From assembly GCF_004363655.1 (NCBI RefSeq), contig NZ_SNZH01000002.1:1-64000 (forward strand): DNA of 64,000 nt, given 5' to 3'. The notes beneath the pieces are model-generated. The model did not search any database, was not told the origin of the DNA, and saw nothing but the letters and a program-made list of their open reading frames with translations. A program made the position numbers and the translations under genes. This DNA comes from Tahibacter aquaticus. Its GTDB lineage: Bacteria > Pseudomonadota > Gammaproteobacteria > Xanthomonadales > Rhodanobacteraceae. Shown here one piece after another: positions 18,244 through 27,720 of this stretch (its first letter is position 1; each line of letters starts with the position of its first letter).

Positions 18244-18440
18244 ACAGCCTCCGCTTTCGCCAGTAGGATCGCGAGGCCTAGACAGCGGATGTGCCCTTCA
18301 CTCAAAGCCGCGAGCGCGTTCACCCGTCGCTGAGGGTTGCCGCGGAAGGCGATGTCAATGATGCCATCGCCAGTTAGCGGCAGGCAGAGGTCAGCTAGCT
18401 TGTCCTCGTCGCGATCCCTGTGGTTGAACTCGTTGTATAG
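18225..18440 (-). pseudogene. Fragment of an SMC/RecF-like AAA ATPase
   Basis: Reading leftward from about 18440: LYNEFNHRDRDEDKLADLCL, IIDIAFRGNPQRRVNALAAL, then SEGHIRCLGLAILLAKAEAV, stopping after GAPNA. LSEGHIRCLGLAILLAKA is the ABC-type signature helix of SMC/RecF-like ATPases common in defence operons. The fragment stops just where the Walker B aspartate would follow, and no Walker A region remains upstream. It abuts the oppositely oriented nuclease fragment, implying deletion plus inversion. The 18441-18651 stretch shows nothing else recognisable. Confidence 0.5.
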
Positions 18441-18651
18441 CGCTATGGTCACCGAGGGGCTCGAGCAAGCGGCCACGCTGGCCGATCGGGCCGCACGGCC
18501 GGCCGATGCGCTGCGCCATCGACGCGAATGCGCCCTGATCCTGCTCGGGTTTCGACCCAAAGCGGTCGCAAATATAGCGCAGAGCGTGGCATCGGCTTGA
18601 GACGGGCGGCCACGGCAGTGGTGGGAAATTTCCCCGGCGGTCTTTGCGCGC

Positions 18652-20073
18652 CTAGCGAGGACGGGTACGCGCTTGCAGCGTTGGGGACGCTCGCCTCCTT
18701 TGGAAACGGACACGAATTCGCGTCTTCGGCTTCAGCACCAGATCCACATAGGGCTGCGGCAATGATTGGCCGTCCGCGAACTCGAAGTCGAATTCTGCAA
18801 TCAAGCGGGCGGCAATCAGTGCCATCTCTATCGACGCAAAGTGTTGGCCCAGACAAACGTGCGGTCCGGCTCCGAAGGGCATATAGGCCCCACGAGGGAA
18901 GCCGGGCGCGCCGGGCAAGAATCGCTCGGGACGAAACACCATTGGCTCCGGAAACCAGCGCGAGTCATGGTGCAGATGCCAGATCGGTATGGCGACCAGG
19001 GTTCGCTTGGGAATCAAAATGCCGGCGACCTGCAGGTTGCGTTGGGCAACGCGAGTAATCAGCGCGGTGGATGGCGGATAAAGTCGCATCGTCTCTTTCA
19101 ATGTGGCATTCAAAAAAGGCAGGCGAGCGATAGTTTCTATTGTGGAATCGCTGCCGGCGGTTTCAAGTTCCATGCGTAGCCGCGACACCACCTCGGGATG
19201 CATGGCCATCAGGCCGATCCACCACGTCAGTGCCGATGCCGCCGTGTCGAATCCGGCTCCGAACAGAACATGGCAGTTGGCGCGTACTTCCTGCGACGTG
19301 AGTGTTGCGTTGCCGGAACTCGCCTGGTCGTCGCGAGCGGCAAGTAACATGTCCAGGATGTCTTGCTTGAGCTCGTGAGGTTGCTCAGCGTTGAGCCGCG
19401 CGTTGATATGCCGATCGATGAGCGTGTCGATCTTGCTCAGGTGTTTTTGTTTTTCCGCTCGCCCGGGAAAAGGCAACCATCGACGCGCCACAAAAGGCCA
19501 ATACGCTTCGCGCATGCTTTGCTTGCTCAGGGCACGAATCGCTACCGACGTGTCGGCGGCTTCCTCTCGCGTAGTGACGTGGGAAAAAAGCGTGCGCAGG
19601 ATGACATCCATGGTGATGCGGGTGGTCAAGGCATCGACGTCGATTTCTGCCGTGTCCCCTTCAACAGAAGGAAGTTCGGCGGCGATGCAGGCATCGATCG
19701 CAGCGCTCATCAACTCCATGTAGCCGAGCAGTCGCTTGGCCGAGAACCCGGGCGTGACGATTCGGCGTTGACGTTCCCAGACCGCGCCTTCGGTGGTGAG
19801 CACGTTGCTACCCTGAAAGGTCTGAAACATCTTCAGCAAGCGCTTCTCTTTGCAGAGATCATCGGCATGATCCACCAATAGCTCGCGTGCCGCTTCCGGG
19901 TTGAACAGATAACAGACGCGGCGAAACAGGATCCTCAGATTGGCCACGTCACCCAACTCGCGTTGAAAGTGACTCGCAGCACCTAAGGGGTCGCGCTGGA
20001 TGAAGGAAAGCAGCGGCAACCCGAAGGGCCCGGTCGCCAATGGTTTGGTCTCGGCTAACAGTGGCGTGTTCAT
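18652..20073 (-). CDS. Cytochrome P450
   Basis: Haem-thiolate monooxygenase of 473 residues. The haem-binding loop is FGAGPHVCLGQ with Cys407; the I-helix oxygen motif is LFGAGFDTAAS; the K-helix ExxR is LKETMRLYPPS; and FRPERF is the conserved meander. No N-terminal membrane anchor, so probably soluble. Substrate unknown; the general layout resembles CYP4/CYP102-type enzymes acting on long-chain or terpenoid substrates (inference). It overlaps the TetR gene upstream by four bases (ATGA), so regulator and enzyme are co-translated. No ferredoxin partner is nearby. Confidence 0.95.
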   Translation of the reverse strand: MNTPLLAETKPLATGPFGLPLLSFIQRDPLGAASHFQRELGDVANLRILFRRVCYLFNPEAARELLVDHADDLCKEKRLLKMFQTFQGSNVLTTEGAVWERQRRIVTPGFSAKRLLGYMELMSAAIDACIAAELPSVEGDTAEIDVDALTTRITMDVILRTLFSHVTTREEAADTSVAIRALSKQSMREAYWPFVARRWLPFPGRAEKQKHLSKIDTLIDRHINARLNAEQPHELKQDILDMLLAARDDQASSGNATLTSQEVRANCHVLFGAGFDTAASALTWWIGLMAMHPEVVSRLRMELETAGSDSTIETIARLPFLNATLKETMRLYPPSTALITRVAQRNLQVAGILIPKRTLVAIPIWHLHHDSRWFPEPMVFRPERFLPGAPGFPRGAYMPFGAGPHVCLGQHFASIEMALIAARLIAEFDFEFADGQSLPQPYVDLVLKPKTRIRVRFQRRRASPTLQARTRPR

Positions 20074-20744
20074 GTCGTGATTTCTTTTGGCTTGGATCGG
20101 GTGGTGGCCGCGCGTGCTTTAGACGGTTGCGCCACGCCGTGCATGGCCAAATCGAAAGCTGCCAGGAATCGCTTGGAAAGATCCCGCCTCGGGTCGATCA
20201 GCCACGCCGAAATCGCCGCAAACAGCAGGTATTGGAAGCTCAGGGCAATTTGTTCGGCGCTCTGCGTCTTGCTGACTTCACCGGTGTCTTGGGCGGCGCG
20301 GAACAGCGCAGTAAGAACCTGCCAGGTTCCGCTGACTTGCCGCGTGGCATCGGCGACTTGGCCGGCGTGGTGCACCTGGCCGGTTAAGTAGCGCAGATAG
20401 TGCGGTAGATAGTCTTTTCGCTGTGCGTGCCAAGCCGCCGATTCTCGCAGCAGATAGCGCATGCGTGCCTCGAATGTCTTGTGCGCTTTCAACGCGCCGA
20501 CGCGTTCAGCCATCCCTGCCGCAATGTCCTCGCGAAATCGATGCGCCAACAGGGCTTCCTTCACCGGGAAGTAGTTGTAAAGCGTGCCTTTGGCGACATC
20601 GGCTTCGGCGGCAATCTGCTCCATGGCGACAGCGTCGAAGCCATGCGTTTCGAACAGACGAAACGCCACGGCCGAAAGGTGGCTTGCGGTTTGCTCGCGC
20701 TTGCGCGCGCGACGACCGGGTTCCGGGGCGGTGGGGATTGCCAT
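20070..20744 (-). CDS. TetR family transcriptional regulator
   Basis: 224-residue repressor. The N-terminal helix-turn-helix is FETHGFDAVAMEQIAAEADV followed by AKGTLYNYFPVKEALL, the classic TetR pattern. The C-terminal ligand/dimer domain is helical, as expected. It is co-transcribed with the P450 and divergent from a prolyl oligopeptidase. The 81-base divergent region carries a 7-bp inverted repeat that is the likely operator, so it probably controls both transcripts. The ligand is unknown. Confidence 0.93.
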   Translation of the reverse strand: MAIPTAPEPGRRARKREQTASHLSAVAFRLFETHGFDAVAMEQIAAEADVAKGTLYNYFPVKEALLAHRFREDIAAGMAERVGALKAHKTFEARMRYLLRESAAWHAQRKDYLPHYLRYLTGQVHHAGQVADATRQVSGTWQVLTALFRAAQDTGEVSKTQSAEQIALSFQYLLFAAISAWLIDPRRDLSKRFLAAFDLAMHGVAQPSKARAATTRSKPKEITT

Positions 20745-20759
20745 GATTCACGTAAAAGG

Positions 20760-20783
20760 ACGACGTTCAAAACTATACGTCGT
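20760..20783. promoter_or_regulatory. Putative TetR operator
   Basis: Inverted repeat ACGACGT-N10-ACGTCGT in the divergent TetR/oligopeptidase spacer. It falls between the predicted -35 and -10 of the rightward promoter and overlaps a possible leftward promoter (TTGCAA, 18 bases, TATAGT), ideal for repression of both directions. Confidence 0.55.
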
Positions 20784-20794
20784 TCAAGTATATT
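20766..20794 (+). promoter_or_regulatory. Predicted sigma-70 promoter of the oligopeptidase gene
   Basis: TTCAAA, a 17-base spacer, then TATATT, ending 31 bases before the ATG at 20826. Each box is a reasonable match to the consensus (4/6 and 5/6). Prediction by eye only. Confidence 0.45.
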
Positions 20795-20825
20795 GTTGCA
20801 AGCTCCCTCGCTGTACAGGTCGTGC

Positions 20826-22970
20826 ATGTCGCTTGCGATAACACTGTTGCTGAGTACCGCACTGGCCGTCGCCGCTCGGGCAGAGCCGCCAACCGCGCCG
20901 ACAGGAAACGTCGTGGATTGGGTTCATGGCCGGCCGATCTTCGACCCCTATCGCTGGATGGAGCGGCTGAACGATCCTGCGCTCGTGGCGTGGGCGCATG
21001 CGCAAAACGATTTCACCCGTAGCGTTCTTGCGTCTGTAACGCCGGGATCGATGCATGAATCCGCTGATGCACCCGCACCCGAAGTGGCGATCGAAGCCGG
21101 CCGCTTGCGGCGGCTGCCGGGCGGTACAGCCGTGTTCCTCGCTCGCATGGGGCGCGACCCGGTCGACGCTCTCTACACCAAGGCGCCCGACGGCACCGTG
21201 GCGCAGGCCTTTGCCCCGGCGCCGGCCGCCAAGGGTGACGTGCAGACGATTTCGTTTTTCGTGCCCGCGCCCGACGGGCGACACGTTGCGATCGCCATGG
21301 CGAAGAGCGGCAGCGAGAACAGCGCGCTGTACGTGCTCGACCTGAAAACCCGCCGTCTCGTGGACGGCCCTATCGCAGGTGTGCGGTTCAGCGCAATCAG
21401 CTGGTGGCCCGACAGCCACCGTTTCGCGTACGCGAGGCTCAAAGACACCGATGGGCGATCAACGGGACGTGCGTTGTATACAGGACAACAGGTTTACGCT
21501 CATACCGTCGGGACGCATTGGCATACCGATCGTCTACTGTTTGGCAGCGCCATGCCCGCGACCGCCGACATACCGTTAGCCGACTTCCCTGAAGTCGAAA
21601 TTCACGCGCAAGCAGGTCTCGCCTTAGGCCGTCATGCGTCGGGTGTGGCACAAGAGTTCGGATTGTTCGTGGCGCCTCTGGATAGCCTGGATCAGGCACG
21701 GATTCCGTGGCGCCGTGTAGTGCGTCCCGACGCGGGGTATGGCGCACCCAGAGCGACAGGCAGCGCACCGATCGTTGTCTTCCGCGGCCGCCTTTATCTA
21801 ACTCATTTTGCCGGCAAGGGCGCGCTCCACAGTATCGACCTTGCACATTCGCAAAAGCCGCTCGTGCATTACGCGGACCCGGATTGGGTCGTGCTTGGTT
21901 TGGTGCCTGCAGCGGATGGCCTCTACGTGCAAGTGCAAGCGGGTATGCGCCAGCGGCTGCTTCGCTACACCATCGATGAAGAAGCGCCGACGACCATCAC
22001 CCTGCCGTTTGCGGGTCAATTCGACCTCGTCGCCGGTGACCAGCGCTTGCAAGGTGTGCTATTGCGCGAGCGGAGTTGGACTTCGCGTTCACGGTATTGG
22101 TCGGTCCAGGACAGCCTCGTGTCGGAGTTCCCCATCGCCACCGTGCCAGCGGATGGCATCGCGCTCTCAGCGGAGGAAATCGATATTCCAAGCTCGGATG
22201 GCGCACGCATTCCGCTTTCCATTGTGTACCCGAGCGCCCGGGCCCGTGCGAAGCCCCTTCCGTTCGTGCTGACGGGATACGCCGCCTATGGCATCAACAT
22301 GCGTCCCGTGCTGAATGAAAACCTGATGCGTCTGTATCGCGACGGCATCGGCTACGCCGTGTGCCACGCACGAGGTGGCGGCGAACTCGGCGACACATGG
22401 CACCGTGCGGCGATGAAAATGACCAAACACCTGAGCTGGGAAGACTTCATTGGCTGCGCCGAGTGGTTAATCGGACACGGGTACACGCGCGCCGACCGGC
22501 TACTCGCCGAAGGCGCAAGTGCGGGCGGCATCCTCGTGGGGCGCGCGATGACGGAGCGACCGGATCTGTTTGCCGGTGTGCATTTGGCCTCCGGCGCGCT
22601 CAACCCCATGCGGGCCGAAACCCACCAAAACGGCGCGCCCAATGTGGCGGAGTTCGGGAGTGTCGACGACCCCGATCAAGCGCGATGGATTTTTGACATG
22701 GACACCTATCTGCACGTCCAGCAGGGCGTTGCCTATCCGGCAGTCTTGCTGACACACGGCTGGAATGACGCGCGTACTCCCTTTTGGATGTCAGCCAAGA
22801 CAGCAGCTCGATTGCGGGCATCGAGTACTTCCGGCAAGCCGGTACTGATGAACATCGACTTTTCAGGCGGTCATCAGATTACTTCGGGAGAACAATCAAA
22901 GGTTTTGCAAACCAAGGCGACGATCGGCGCATTCTTCCGTTTTGTCCTGCTGGGGGACGGCACCGAGTGA
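20826..22970 (+). CDS. Secreted prolyl oligopeptidase (S9A family)
   Basis: Serine peptidase that cleaves short proline-containing peptides. The ATG at 20826 gives a signal peptide (MSLAITLLLSTALAVAARA, cleavage before EPP), so the 714-residue product is periplasmic or secreted. The N-terminal beta-propeller starts VVDWVHGRPIFDPYRWMERL. The catalytic triad in the C-terminal hydrolase domain is Ser565 (GASAGG), Asp648 (HGWNDARTPF) and His683 (GGHQI). The frame is open upstream to 20427, but that part lies over the TetR gene. It is divergent from TetR-P450 and probably TetR-controlled. Confidence 0.93.
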   Translation: MSLAITLLLSTALAVAARAEPPTAPTGNVVDWVHGRPIFDPYRWMERLNDPALVAWAHAQNDFTRSVLASVTPGSMHESADAPAPEVAIEAGRLRRLPGGTAVFLARMGRDPVDALYTKAPDGTVAQAFAPAPAAKGDVQTISFFVPAPDGRHVAIAMAKSGSENSALYVLDLKTRRLVDGPIAGVRFSAISWWPDSHRFAYARLKDTDGRSTGRALYTGQQVYAHTVGTHWHTDRLLFGSAMPATADIPLADFPEVEIHAQAGLALGRHASGVAQEFGLFVAPLDSLDQARIPWRRVVRPDAGYGAPRATGSAPIVVFRGRLYLTHFAGKGALHSIDLAHSQKPLVHYADPDWVVLGLVPAADGLYVQVQAGMRQRLLRYTIDEEAPTTITLPFAGQFDLVAGDQRLQGVLLRERSWTSRSRYWSVQDSLVSEFPIATVPADGIALSAEEIDIPSSDGARIPLSIVYPSARARAKPLPFVLTGYAAYGINMRPVLNENLMRLYRDGIGYAVCHARGGGELGDTWHRAAMKMTKHLSWEDFIGCAEWLIGHGYTRADRLLAEGASAGGILVGRAMTERPDLFAGVHLASGALNPMRAETHQNGAPNVAEFGSVDDPDQARWIFDMDTYLHVQQGVAYPAVLLTHGWNDARTPFWMSAKTAARLRASSTSGKPVLMNIDFSGGHQITSGEQSKVLQTKATIGAFFRFVLLGDGTE

Positions 22971-23037
22971 ATGTCTGCTTCTGGCCGATAGCGGACGCTC
23001 AGGCTTCACGAACGCGCGCGCTATGAAACGCATCTCA

Positions 23038-23394
23038 TCAGCGCGGTGCTCCCTGGCTCGATAGCACTTCGTAGATGTGATCAGCGAACTCGGTCGCTCG
23101 CCGTCGGATCTGCAGTGAACTTCTGCCGGCGCGAAAGTAGGCTTCGATCAAGCAACGATCCGAGCAATCCAGGATTTCACCGTTCATAGCCGTATCTGAG
23201 TCGGGAAGTAATCGATCAACGACGACCGCTGTTGGTACGGAAACCGGACCGAGAAAGAAGACCTCCCTGATTTCCTCGGGAGTGAGGCCGTGATCGCTTT
23301 TGCAATGCGCCTTGCCGTCAACAAAGCGCACTCTCCACCGCTCCGTTTCGCCGCTCGCGTGCTGAAGGTACATTTGTAAATGATATACCGGCAT
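23038..23394 (-). CDS. Hypothetical protein, 118 aa
   Basis: Starts MPVYHLQMYLQHASGETERW and contains FFLGPVSVPTAVVVDRLLPD and LDCSDRCLIEAYFRAGRSSL. Composition is protein-like with no signal peptide or membrane segment. Family not recognised. It is convergent with the oligopeptidase (67 bases apart) and lies downstream of nhaA on the same strand, 63 bases away, perhaps in its operon. Confidence 0.6.
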   Translation of the reverse strand: MPVYHLQMYLQHASGETERWRVRFVDGKAHCKSDHGLTPEEIREVFFLGPVSVPTAVVVDRLLPDSDTAMNGEILDCSDRCLIEAYFRAGRSSLQIRRRATEFADHIYEVLSSQGAPR

Positions 23395-23457
23395 GGACTT
23401 CCTATGACGCCGTCACTGGGGTGCCTTCAGTGCGACGGACGCATTCACGTCCCTCAG

Positions 23458-24846
23458 TTACGAGGCGGCCGTGGGTCGGCGGCGAGAAGAAATCCTGCCC
23501 CAGGCTAAGCCGAGCGAGGCAGCGAGAATGGAAGCCACCAATACGCCAACCTTTGCTGCACTGACCAAGCCTTCATCCCGAAAGGCAAGCATGGCGATAA
23601 ATATCGACATCGTGAATCCGATCCCGGCGAGGAGACCGACCAGCCAGATGCCTGGCCAACTCACCTGAGCCGGCAGCACACACAGTCCACTGCGCACAGC
23701 CAGCCAGCTCGCGGCGACCACGCCGAGTGGCTTTCCGAGAACGAGTGCCAAGCAAACGCCGAACGCGACGGCCTGGGCTGCGGGCTGCGCGAAATCGATT
23801 CCCCTAAGGGTCACGCCGGCATTCGCTAGGGCAAAAAGCGGCATGATCACAAATGCAACCCAGGGATGAAGGGCGATCTGCATGCGTGTTCCCGGCGAAA
23901 GGATGTCGCGCGGGAGGTCTCTCAATCGTTTTACGGACTTTGCGAGACTCGCGTCCGGATTCTCCCGCTGATCCTCACGCGAAAGCGCTGTCAGCGCACT
24001 CGATGCATCGTCAAGAGTGCGCTGGCGAGAGTGTCGGCTCGTCGCAGGCGTCAGCAACCCAAGGATGACGCCGGCGAGCGTGGGATGCGCACCCGAGCTA
24101 AGCATTCCGATCCAAAGGAGCATGCTAGGAATTGCATAGGCCGCGGCAGAGTTGACGCCAATCGCTTGAAGCGAAAACACCATCGCAATGGCAACGGCCG
24201 CAATGGCGAGGCCACTGACGTCGATCCCCCCGGAGTAGAAGAGCGCGATGATCAGCACTGCGACGATGTCGTCGATGATGGCGAGCGCGAGGAGAAAGAC
24301 CCGGACATTGCTGGGGATCGAGCGTCCCAGCAGCGCCAGAACACCCAGGGCAAACGCGATATCCGTTGCGGTGGGAATCGCCCAGCCGCGACTTTGCTGC
24401 GCGTCGTGATTGAACGCCAGATACATCAGTGCCGGCACGCATACACCGCCCAGCGCGGCGACAATGGGCAGCGAGGCGGCTCGCCACGTACTCAGCGCGC
24501 CCTCGTGTATTTCGCGTCGAATCTCCATGCCAACGACGAGGAAAAAAATCGTCATCAACCCGTCATTGATCCAGAAGTGCAACGGCCGGGAGAACTCGAC
24601 ACTACCAAGCTTCACCGATAGCTCGGTGTGCCACAGATGGTGGTAACTTTCAGCGAAGGGTGAGTTTGCCCAGACCAGGGCTACCGCCGCCGCCGCGAGC
24701 AGCACGATGCCGCTCATTGCTTCGATGTGCAGGATCCGTTCGATGGCCGAGAAGGCCCGCTCGGCAACTTCATGCGCACGGGGCTTAACGCTGGCACGGC
24801 GGGGCTGATTCACGGGCACGACACTCCGGCGTGGCGGCCCGACCAT
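23458..24846 (-). CDS. nhaA: Na+/H+ antiporter NhaA
   Basis: Inner-membrane electrogenic sodium/proton antiporter for pH and salt homeostasis. About 12 hydrophobic segments. Conserved sequence includes [16 protein letters not shown], the unwound-helix region [15 protein letters not shown] (ion-binding Asp) and [20 protein letters not shown], whose Asp pair matches Asp163/Asp164 of the E. coli enzyme. I use the ATG at 24846 ([10 protein letters not shown]); the frame extends to 24924. The ~45-residue cytoplasmic N-terminus is longer than in E. coli. Confidence 0.93.
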   Translation of the reverse strand: MVGPPRRSVVPVNQPRRASVKPRAHEVAERAFSAIERILHIEAMSGIVLLAAAAVALVWANSPFAESYHHLWHTELSVKLGSVEFSRPLHFWINDGLMTIFFLVVGMEIRREIHEGALSTWRAASLPIVAALGGVCVPALMYLAFNHDAQQSRGWAIPTATDIAFALGVLALLGRSIPSNVRVFLLALAIIDDIVAVLIIALFYSGGIDVSGLAIAAVAIAMVFSLQAIGVNSAAAYAIPSMLLWIGMLSSGAHPTLAGVILGLLTPATSRHSRQRTLDDASSALTALSREDQRENPDASLAKSVKRLRDLPRDILSPGTRMQIALHPWVAFVIMPLFALANAGVTLRGIDFAQPAAQAVAFGVCLALVLGKPLGVVAASWLAVRSGLCVLPAQVSWPGIWLVGLLAGIGFTMSIFIAMLAFRDEGLVSAAKVGVLVASILAASLGLAWGRISSRRRPTAAS

Positions 24847-25212
24847 CGCATCAACCTGCCTTCCGCACTCTGCGGTGACACCCCGCCGGGATCTTACCGT
24901 GCGGCCACCGCACAACGCCAACACCGGCCGAAATCGACCTGCGCCAGCTCAATGCGCCCTGCTTCGTTTCCGAAGCGGTCTTTCCGAGGGGCAGACTCCA
25001 GATCGCCACGCCATTGCTGATGACCTGTTTCGGTATTGCAAACTGCGCAAAGCGAAAGGCACGCTCGACGAGACAGCAGCCTCGTAAAGCGAGAGAAAGG
25101 TACATTGAAGCCCGAATCGGCCCTCCCGCCGTCCGAAGTTCTTCAGCCTGTCCGTGGCTAGCGTTGACCGTATCGGCAGCGACTGTCCGGCGCCGATACG
25201 GTGCTCCGCTTT
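24847..25212. other. Non-coding gap upstream of nhaA
   Basis: 366 bases between nhaA and the sigma-factor pair. Short open frames here have random composition. No hairpin with a T-run, riboswitch-like structure or RNA gene was recognised. The nhaA promoter should lie in the left part. Confidence 0.5.
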
Positions 25213-25593
25213 TTACTCGGAGGCGCCAGCATCGGCGCGCAGGAGTGATAGTTGCAACTCGACACGCTTAATCTCTCGCAACATTCGATTGGCCTCCATG
25301 CGATTGCCCATGAACGTCTTGCACAGCGTTGTGATCTGAAACAGAAACAGCGCACCAATACCCCATTTCACGGCCAGCAGCGCGTCCGTCGCGTTCACCA
25401 TCTGCCACAACGCATAGACACCGACGAGGAAGGAAACACCGTTTGCGACATTGACCAACCACATGACCCATGACATCGGGCCGCGAAACAGGCCCATCGC
25501 CTGGGACAGATAGCCTGGCTCGGCGTGGCTGGCCAACAACGCGCGATCTTCTTCCGTCAGCGCTTGGCCAATGAGATCGTCAAACTTGCTCAT
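25213..25593 (-). CDS. Small membrane protein paired with ECF sigma factor (DUF6768-like)
   Basis: 126 residues with two membrane segments (WVMWLVNVANGVSFLVGVYA and KWGIGALFLFQITTL) after a soluble acidic N-terminus (MSKFDDLIGQALTEEDRALL), and a charged, possibly coiled C-terminal tail (MEANRMLREIKRVELQLSLL). The pairing with an ECF sigma gene through a four-base overlap (ATGA) suggests an anti-sigma or sensor role; that is inference. I recall DUF6768 proteins in this context but cannot verify. Confidence 0.7.
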   Translation of the reverse strand: MSKFDDLIGQALTEEDRALLASHAEPGYLSQAMGLFRGPMSWVMWLVNVANGVSFLVGVYALWQMVNATDALLAVKWGIGALFLFQITTLCKTFMGNRMEANRMLREIKRVELQLSLLRADAGASE

Positions 25594-26147
25594 GAATCTT
25601 CTCCTTCCAATATTGCACGGACTTTGCGCCGCGCATGCATAAGCCGGGTCTTGACCGTCCCAGGTGGAACGTCGGTGGCGATGGCAATCTCCGCCACGCT
25701 AAGATCTTCGAGATAAAACAGCGCCATCGCTGCACGTTGTGTTGCCGGCAGTCGCCCGATGGCTTTCAGCACTATGTTCAAGTCGGCGGCAAACTCTCCG
25801 GAAGCATGTTCGGGGGCTTCAAGGTTCGGCTCGAACTCGCCAGTCTCGGGCGCCCGCCAGACGCGGCCCCGCGCGAGGAAAGTACGTTGGCACCGACGAG
25901 TGACAATGCGGTACGCCCACGCGGGAAATGCCGCCAGGTCGTCGAGCCGAGCTAGGCCCTTGAGGATCTCCATCCAGGCTTCCTGCACCATGTCCTTGGC
26001 GCCATCGGCATTACCGAGTACCCGCCAAGCATGACGCAGTAACCGGGGTTGCCAGCGCGTCACCAGCCGCACGAGCGCCTGTCGGTCGCCGGTAATTGCG
26101 GCGGCCACCAGAAACTCGTCGTAGATACGCTCGCTGTCCCGTTTCAT
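25590..26147 (-). CDS. ECF-type RNA polymerase sigma factor
   Basis: 185 residues from the ATG at 26147 (MKRDSERIYDEFL). Region 2 includes ADGAKDMVQEAWMEILKGL and FPAWAYRIVTRRC; region 4 includes LPATQRAAMALFYLEDLSVA and ATDVPPGTVKTRLMHARRKV, the promoter-recognising helix-turn-helix. The frame extends upstream to 26258 but those residues are not sigma-like. Operon with the membrane protein downstream, its likely partner. Target promoters are unknown. Confidence 0.9.
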   Translation of the reverse strand: MKRDSERIYDEFLVAAAITGDRQALVRLVTRWQPRLLRHAWRVLGNADGAKDMVQEAWMEILKGLARLDDLAAFPAWAYRIVTRRCQRTFLARGRVWRAPETGEFEPNLEAPEHASGEFAADLNIVLKAIGRLPATQRAAMALFYLEDLSVAEIAIATDVPPGTVKTRLMHARRKVRAILEGEDS

Positions 26148-26625
26148 GTCACGCTGTCCTCTGGATTGCGGGATACAGGTGCGCGTCCGAGGGGCTATCG
26201 GTTCATTCGGTGACCCGATTGACTGGACGTTGCAATCGGCGCACGTCTGCCCAGGCACAACGCGGATAACGCAACGGAACGGGGGGCCGAGGTGTTTGCC
26301 GTATCGAATGCCTTGCGCGGCGTATACGTCAGCACGCCGCTCCGGTTAAGGCAAACGCCGCGGGACCACACGCGGCTGCCATGGCAAAGCAAGAGGCTAG
26401 ACAGCAACCCCAGTTGGGGCGGCTGGCACTCGGGTGTGCGCCTGAAGTATTCAAGGCGTTCTGAAGCTCGAGCTCACGTCTTTCGGTGGACCCACGATAC
26501 GGTCATGTCCATTGTACGAAGCCTTCGTATAAATTACCGAGACGCAGGAAACTTGGTCGAGTCGCACTAACAACGAGAATTGAGATCGTGCGAGACGCGT
26601 TGAAGATGCCTGCATGCATCACCAA
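26148..26625. other. Gap with no supported gene
   Basis: 478 bases between the sigma factor and the next leftward gene. Several open frames exist on both strands, but none has protein-like composition or a start with a ribosome-binding site that I would defend. No repeat or strong hairpin noticed. Confidence 0.45.
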
Positions 26626-27144
26626 TCAGCATCGCCCCCCGAAGTCTTTTCGCGCTGCAGCAATGACCGCCCCTGGTTTGGACTGCAAAAAATCAGCCGG
26701 TTTCGCTCCGTCAAGTTTCAGCGTTGGTGAAAAGCACCAGAACGCGGCTGCCCATCCATGTTCTTCGTCAGGCAACGAAGCCAATAGATCCGACATTGCC
26801 GGATGGACTCCTCCTGGGGCAGACGTGAACTGGAATGCTGGATAAAGGAACTCGGTGCCTAGTCTGACTGCAAAAAGAGTCCGTTCAAGTCGGCGCTGTT
26901 CGATGCTCTCTTGCACTTCGCCACATTCGCCCAGCCGCACAGCGACCTCGGCGGCTGTGAACCACCGTTCATTCACGAGCAATGCGTCACGAAATTCTCG
27001 CGCCGAGTCTCGCTGAAGATTCACAGCTCTCCCAAGACCATTCCCCTCGTGGCCGAACGAGGTACCCCAAGCATATTGCCGGATGTCATCGTTCCTTGTC
27101 GCGTGGAGATAAAGGGTCGTTGCCGGGGGATGGTGTATCGCCAC
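26626..27144 (-). CDS. Hypothetical protein with antitoxin-like helix-turn-helix region
   Basis: 172 residues from a GTG at 27144. The centre reads LLVNERWFTAAEVAVRLGEC and RRLERTLFAVRLGTEFLYPA, then FQF...VHPAMSDLLASLP and AAAFWCFSPTLKLDGAKPAD. This order (HTH-like segment, short beta region, YPAFQF, C-terminal helical domain ending with a substrate-like 'P..FL' motif) resembles the antitoxins of Xre/MbcA/ParS-type toxin-antitoxin pairs, but no toxin gene follows. The first ~45 residues may not be coding. Function not assigned. Confidence 0.5.
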   Translation of the reverse strand: MAIHHPPATTLYLHATRNDDIRQYAWGTSFGHEGNGLGRAVNLQRDSAREFRDALLVNERWFTAAEVAVRLGECGEVQESIEQRRLERTLFAVRLGTEFLYPAFQFTSAPGGVHPAMSDLLASLPDEEHGWAAAFWCFSPTLKLDGAKPADFLQSKPGAVIAAARKDFGGRC

Positions 27145-27449
27145 TGCAGTTGCTGCACCTGCCGCGTTCCCTGCGTTCCTTCCAGCGATCGATAGTCGCC
27201 TCCGTTTTCAGAGGAAGGGGGCGACGGCCAAGCGACTTATCACTTTCCTGAGATAAGAGGGCGGGTCCCGAGTAGATCTTGGGATCCGCTACTCCGTGTT
27301 GGCGCAACTCGCAGTCAGCGAGCGACATCTCGAACGTGCCAGCCAGCAACGCCTCTCGATCCTGTTGATCCACCTTGCGGTCCTCCGGTGTCGTTCGGCC
27401 AAAGATTGCATCAGCAACTCCGAACGTTACAGTAGCCAAGAGAGGCCGT

Positions 27450-27556
27450 CGTCGGTTCGCGAGCGAGGGCTGTTCTACAACCCGGAACGTCGGCACGGTT
27501 CCAATGGCGACCTGTCGTCGATAGAGTTCGAAAAGCGGTACGCACTAAACGGCTGA
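27450..27556 (+). pseudogene. IS3-family transposase (OrfB) C-terminal remnant
   Basis: The last ~30 codons of a rightward frame read RGLFYNPERRHGSNGDLSSI then EFEKRYALNG and stop, matching the C-terminus of IS3-family OrfB (FYNP.RRH...G.LSP.EFEK). The catalytic DDE region is absent. The bases after the stop (27557-27720) may include the old IS end. The preceding 27145-27449 stretch has overlapping weak frames on both strands but no gene I can support. Confidence 0.55.
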
Positions 27557-27720
27557 CGGCTGTCTACGGAAGTCTGGGCGATTCATAGCGAAGGCCGTCG
27601 TCAGGTTCCAGTCTGACATTAGGGGGCCGTGCGCAAAAAACCACATCCTAACCACCTGTGGGGCCGCGGCTGTGGTTTCAGTGAAGACTCAAATCGGACC
27701 TATCTCCCGAAAAGCACTCC

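Noticed and set aside
18337-18600. Rightward frame ending LRHRRECALILLGFRPKAVA, reminiscent of a tyrosine recombinase
   Set aside because: Only a short resemblance, with no catalytic R-H-R-Y residues, and it overlaps the ATPase fragment.
22971-23030. Segment coding FWPIADAQASRTRA in one frame
   Set aside because: A short spurious frame after the oligopeptidase stop with no start or context.
27086-27496. Leftward frame with protein-like stretch (FGRTTPEDRKVDQQDREALL)
   Set aside because: Its start lies within the IS3 remnant, its end overlaps the next gene in another frame, and no family or ribosome-binding site was recognised. It could be a decayed gene.
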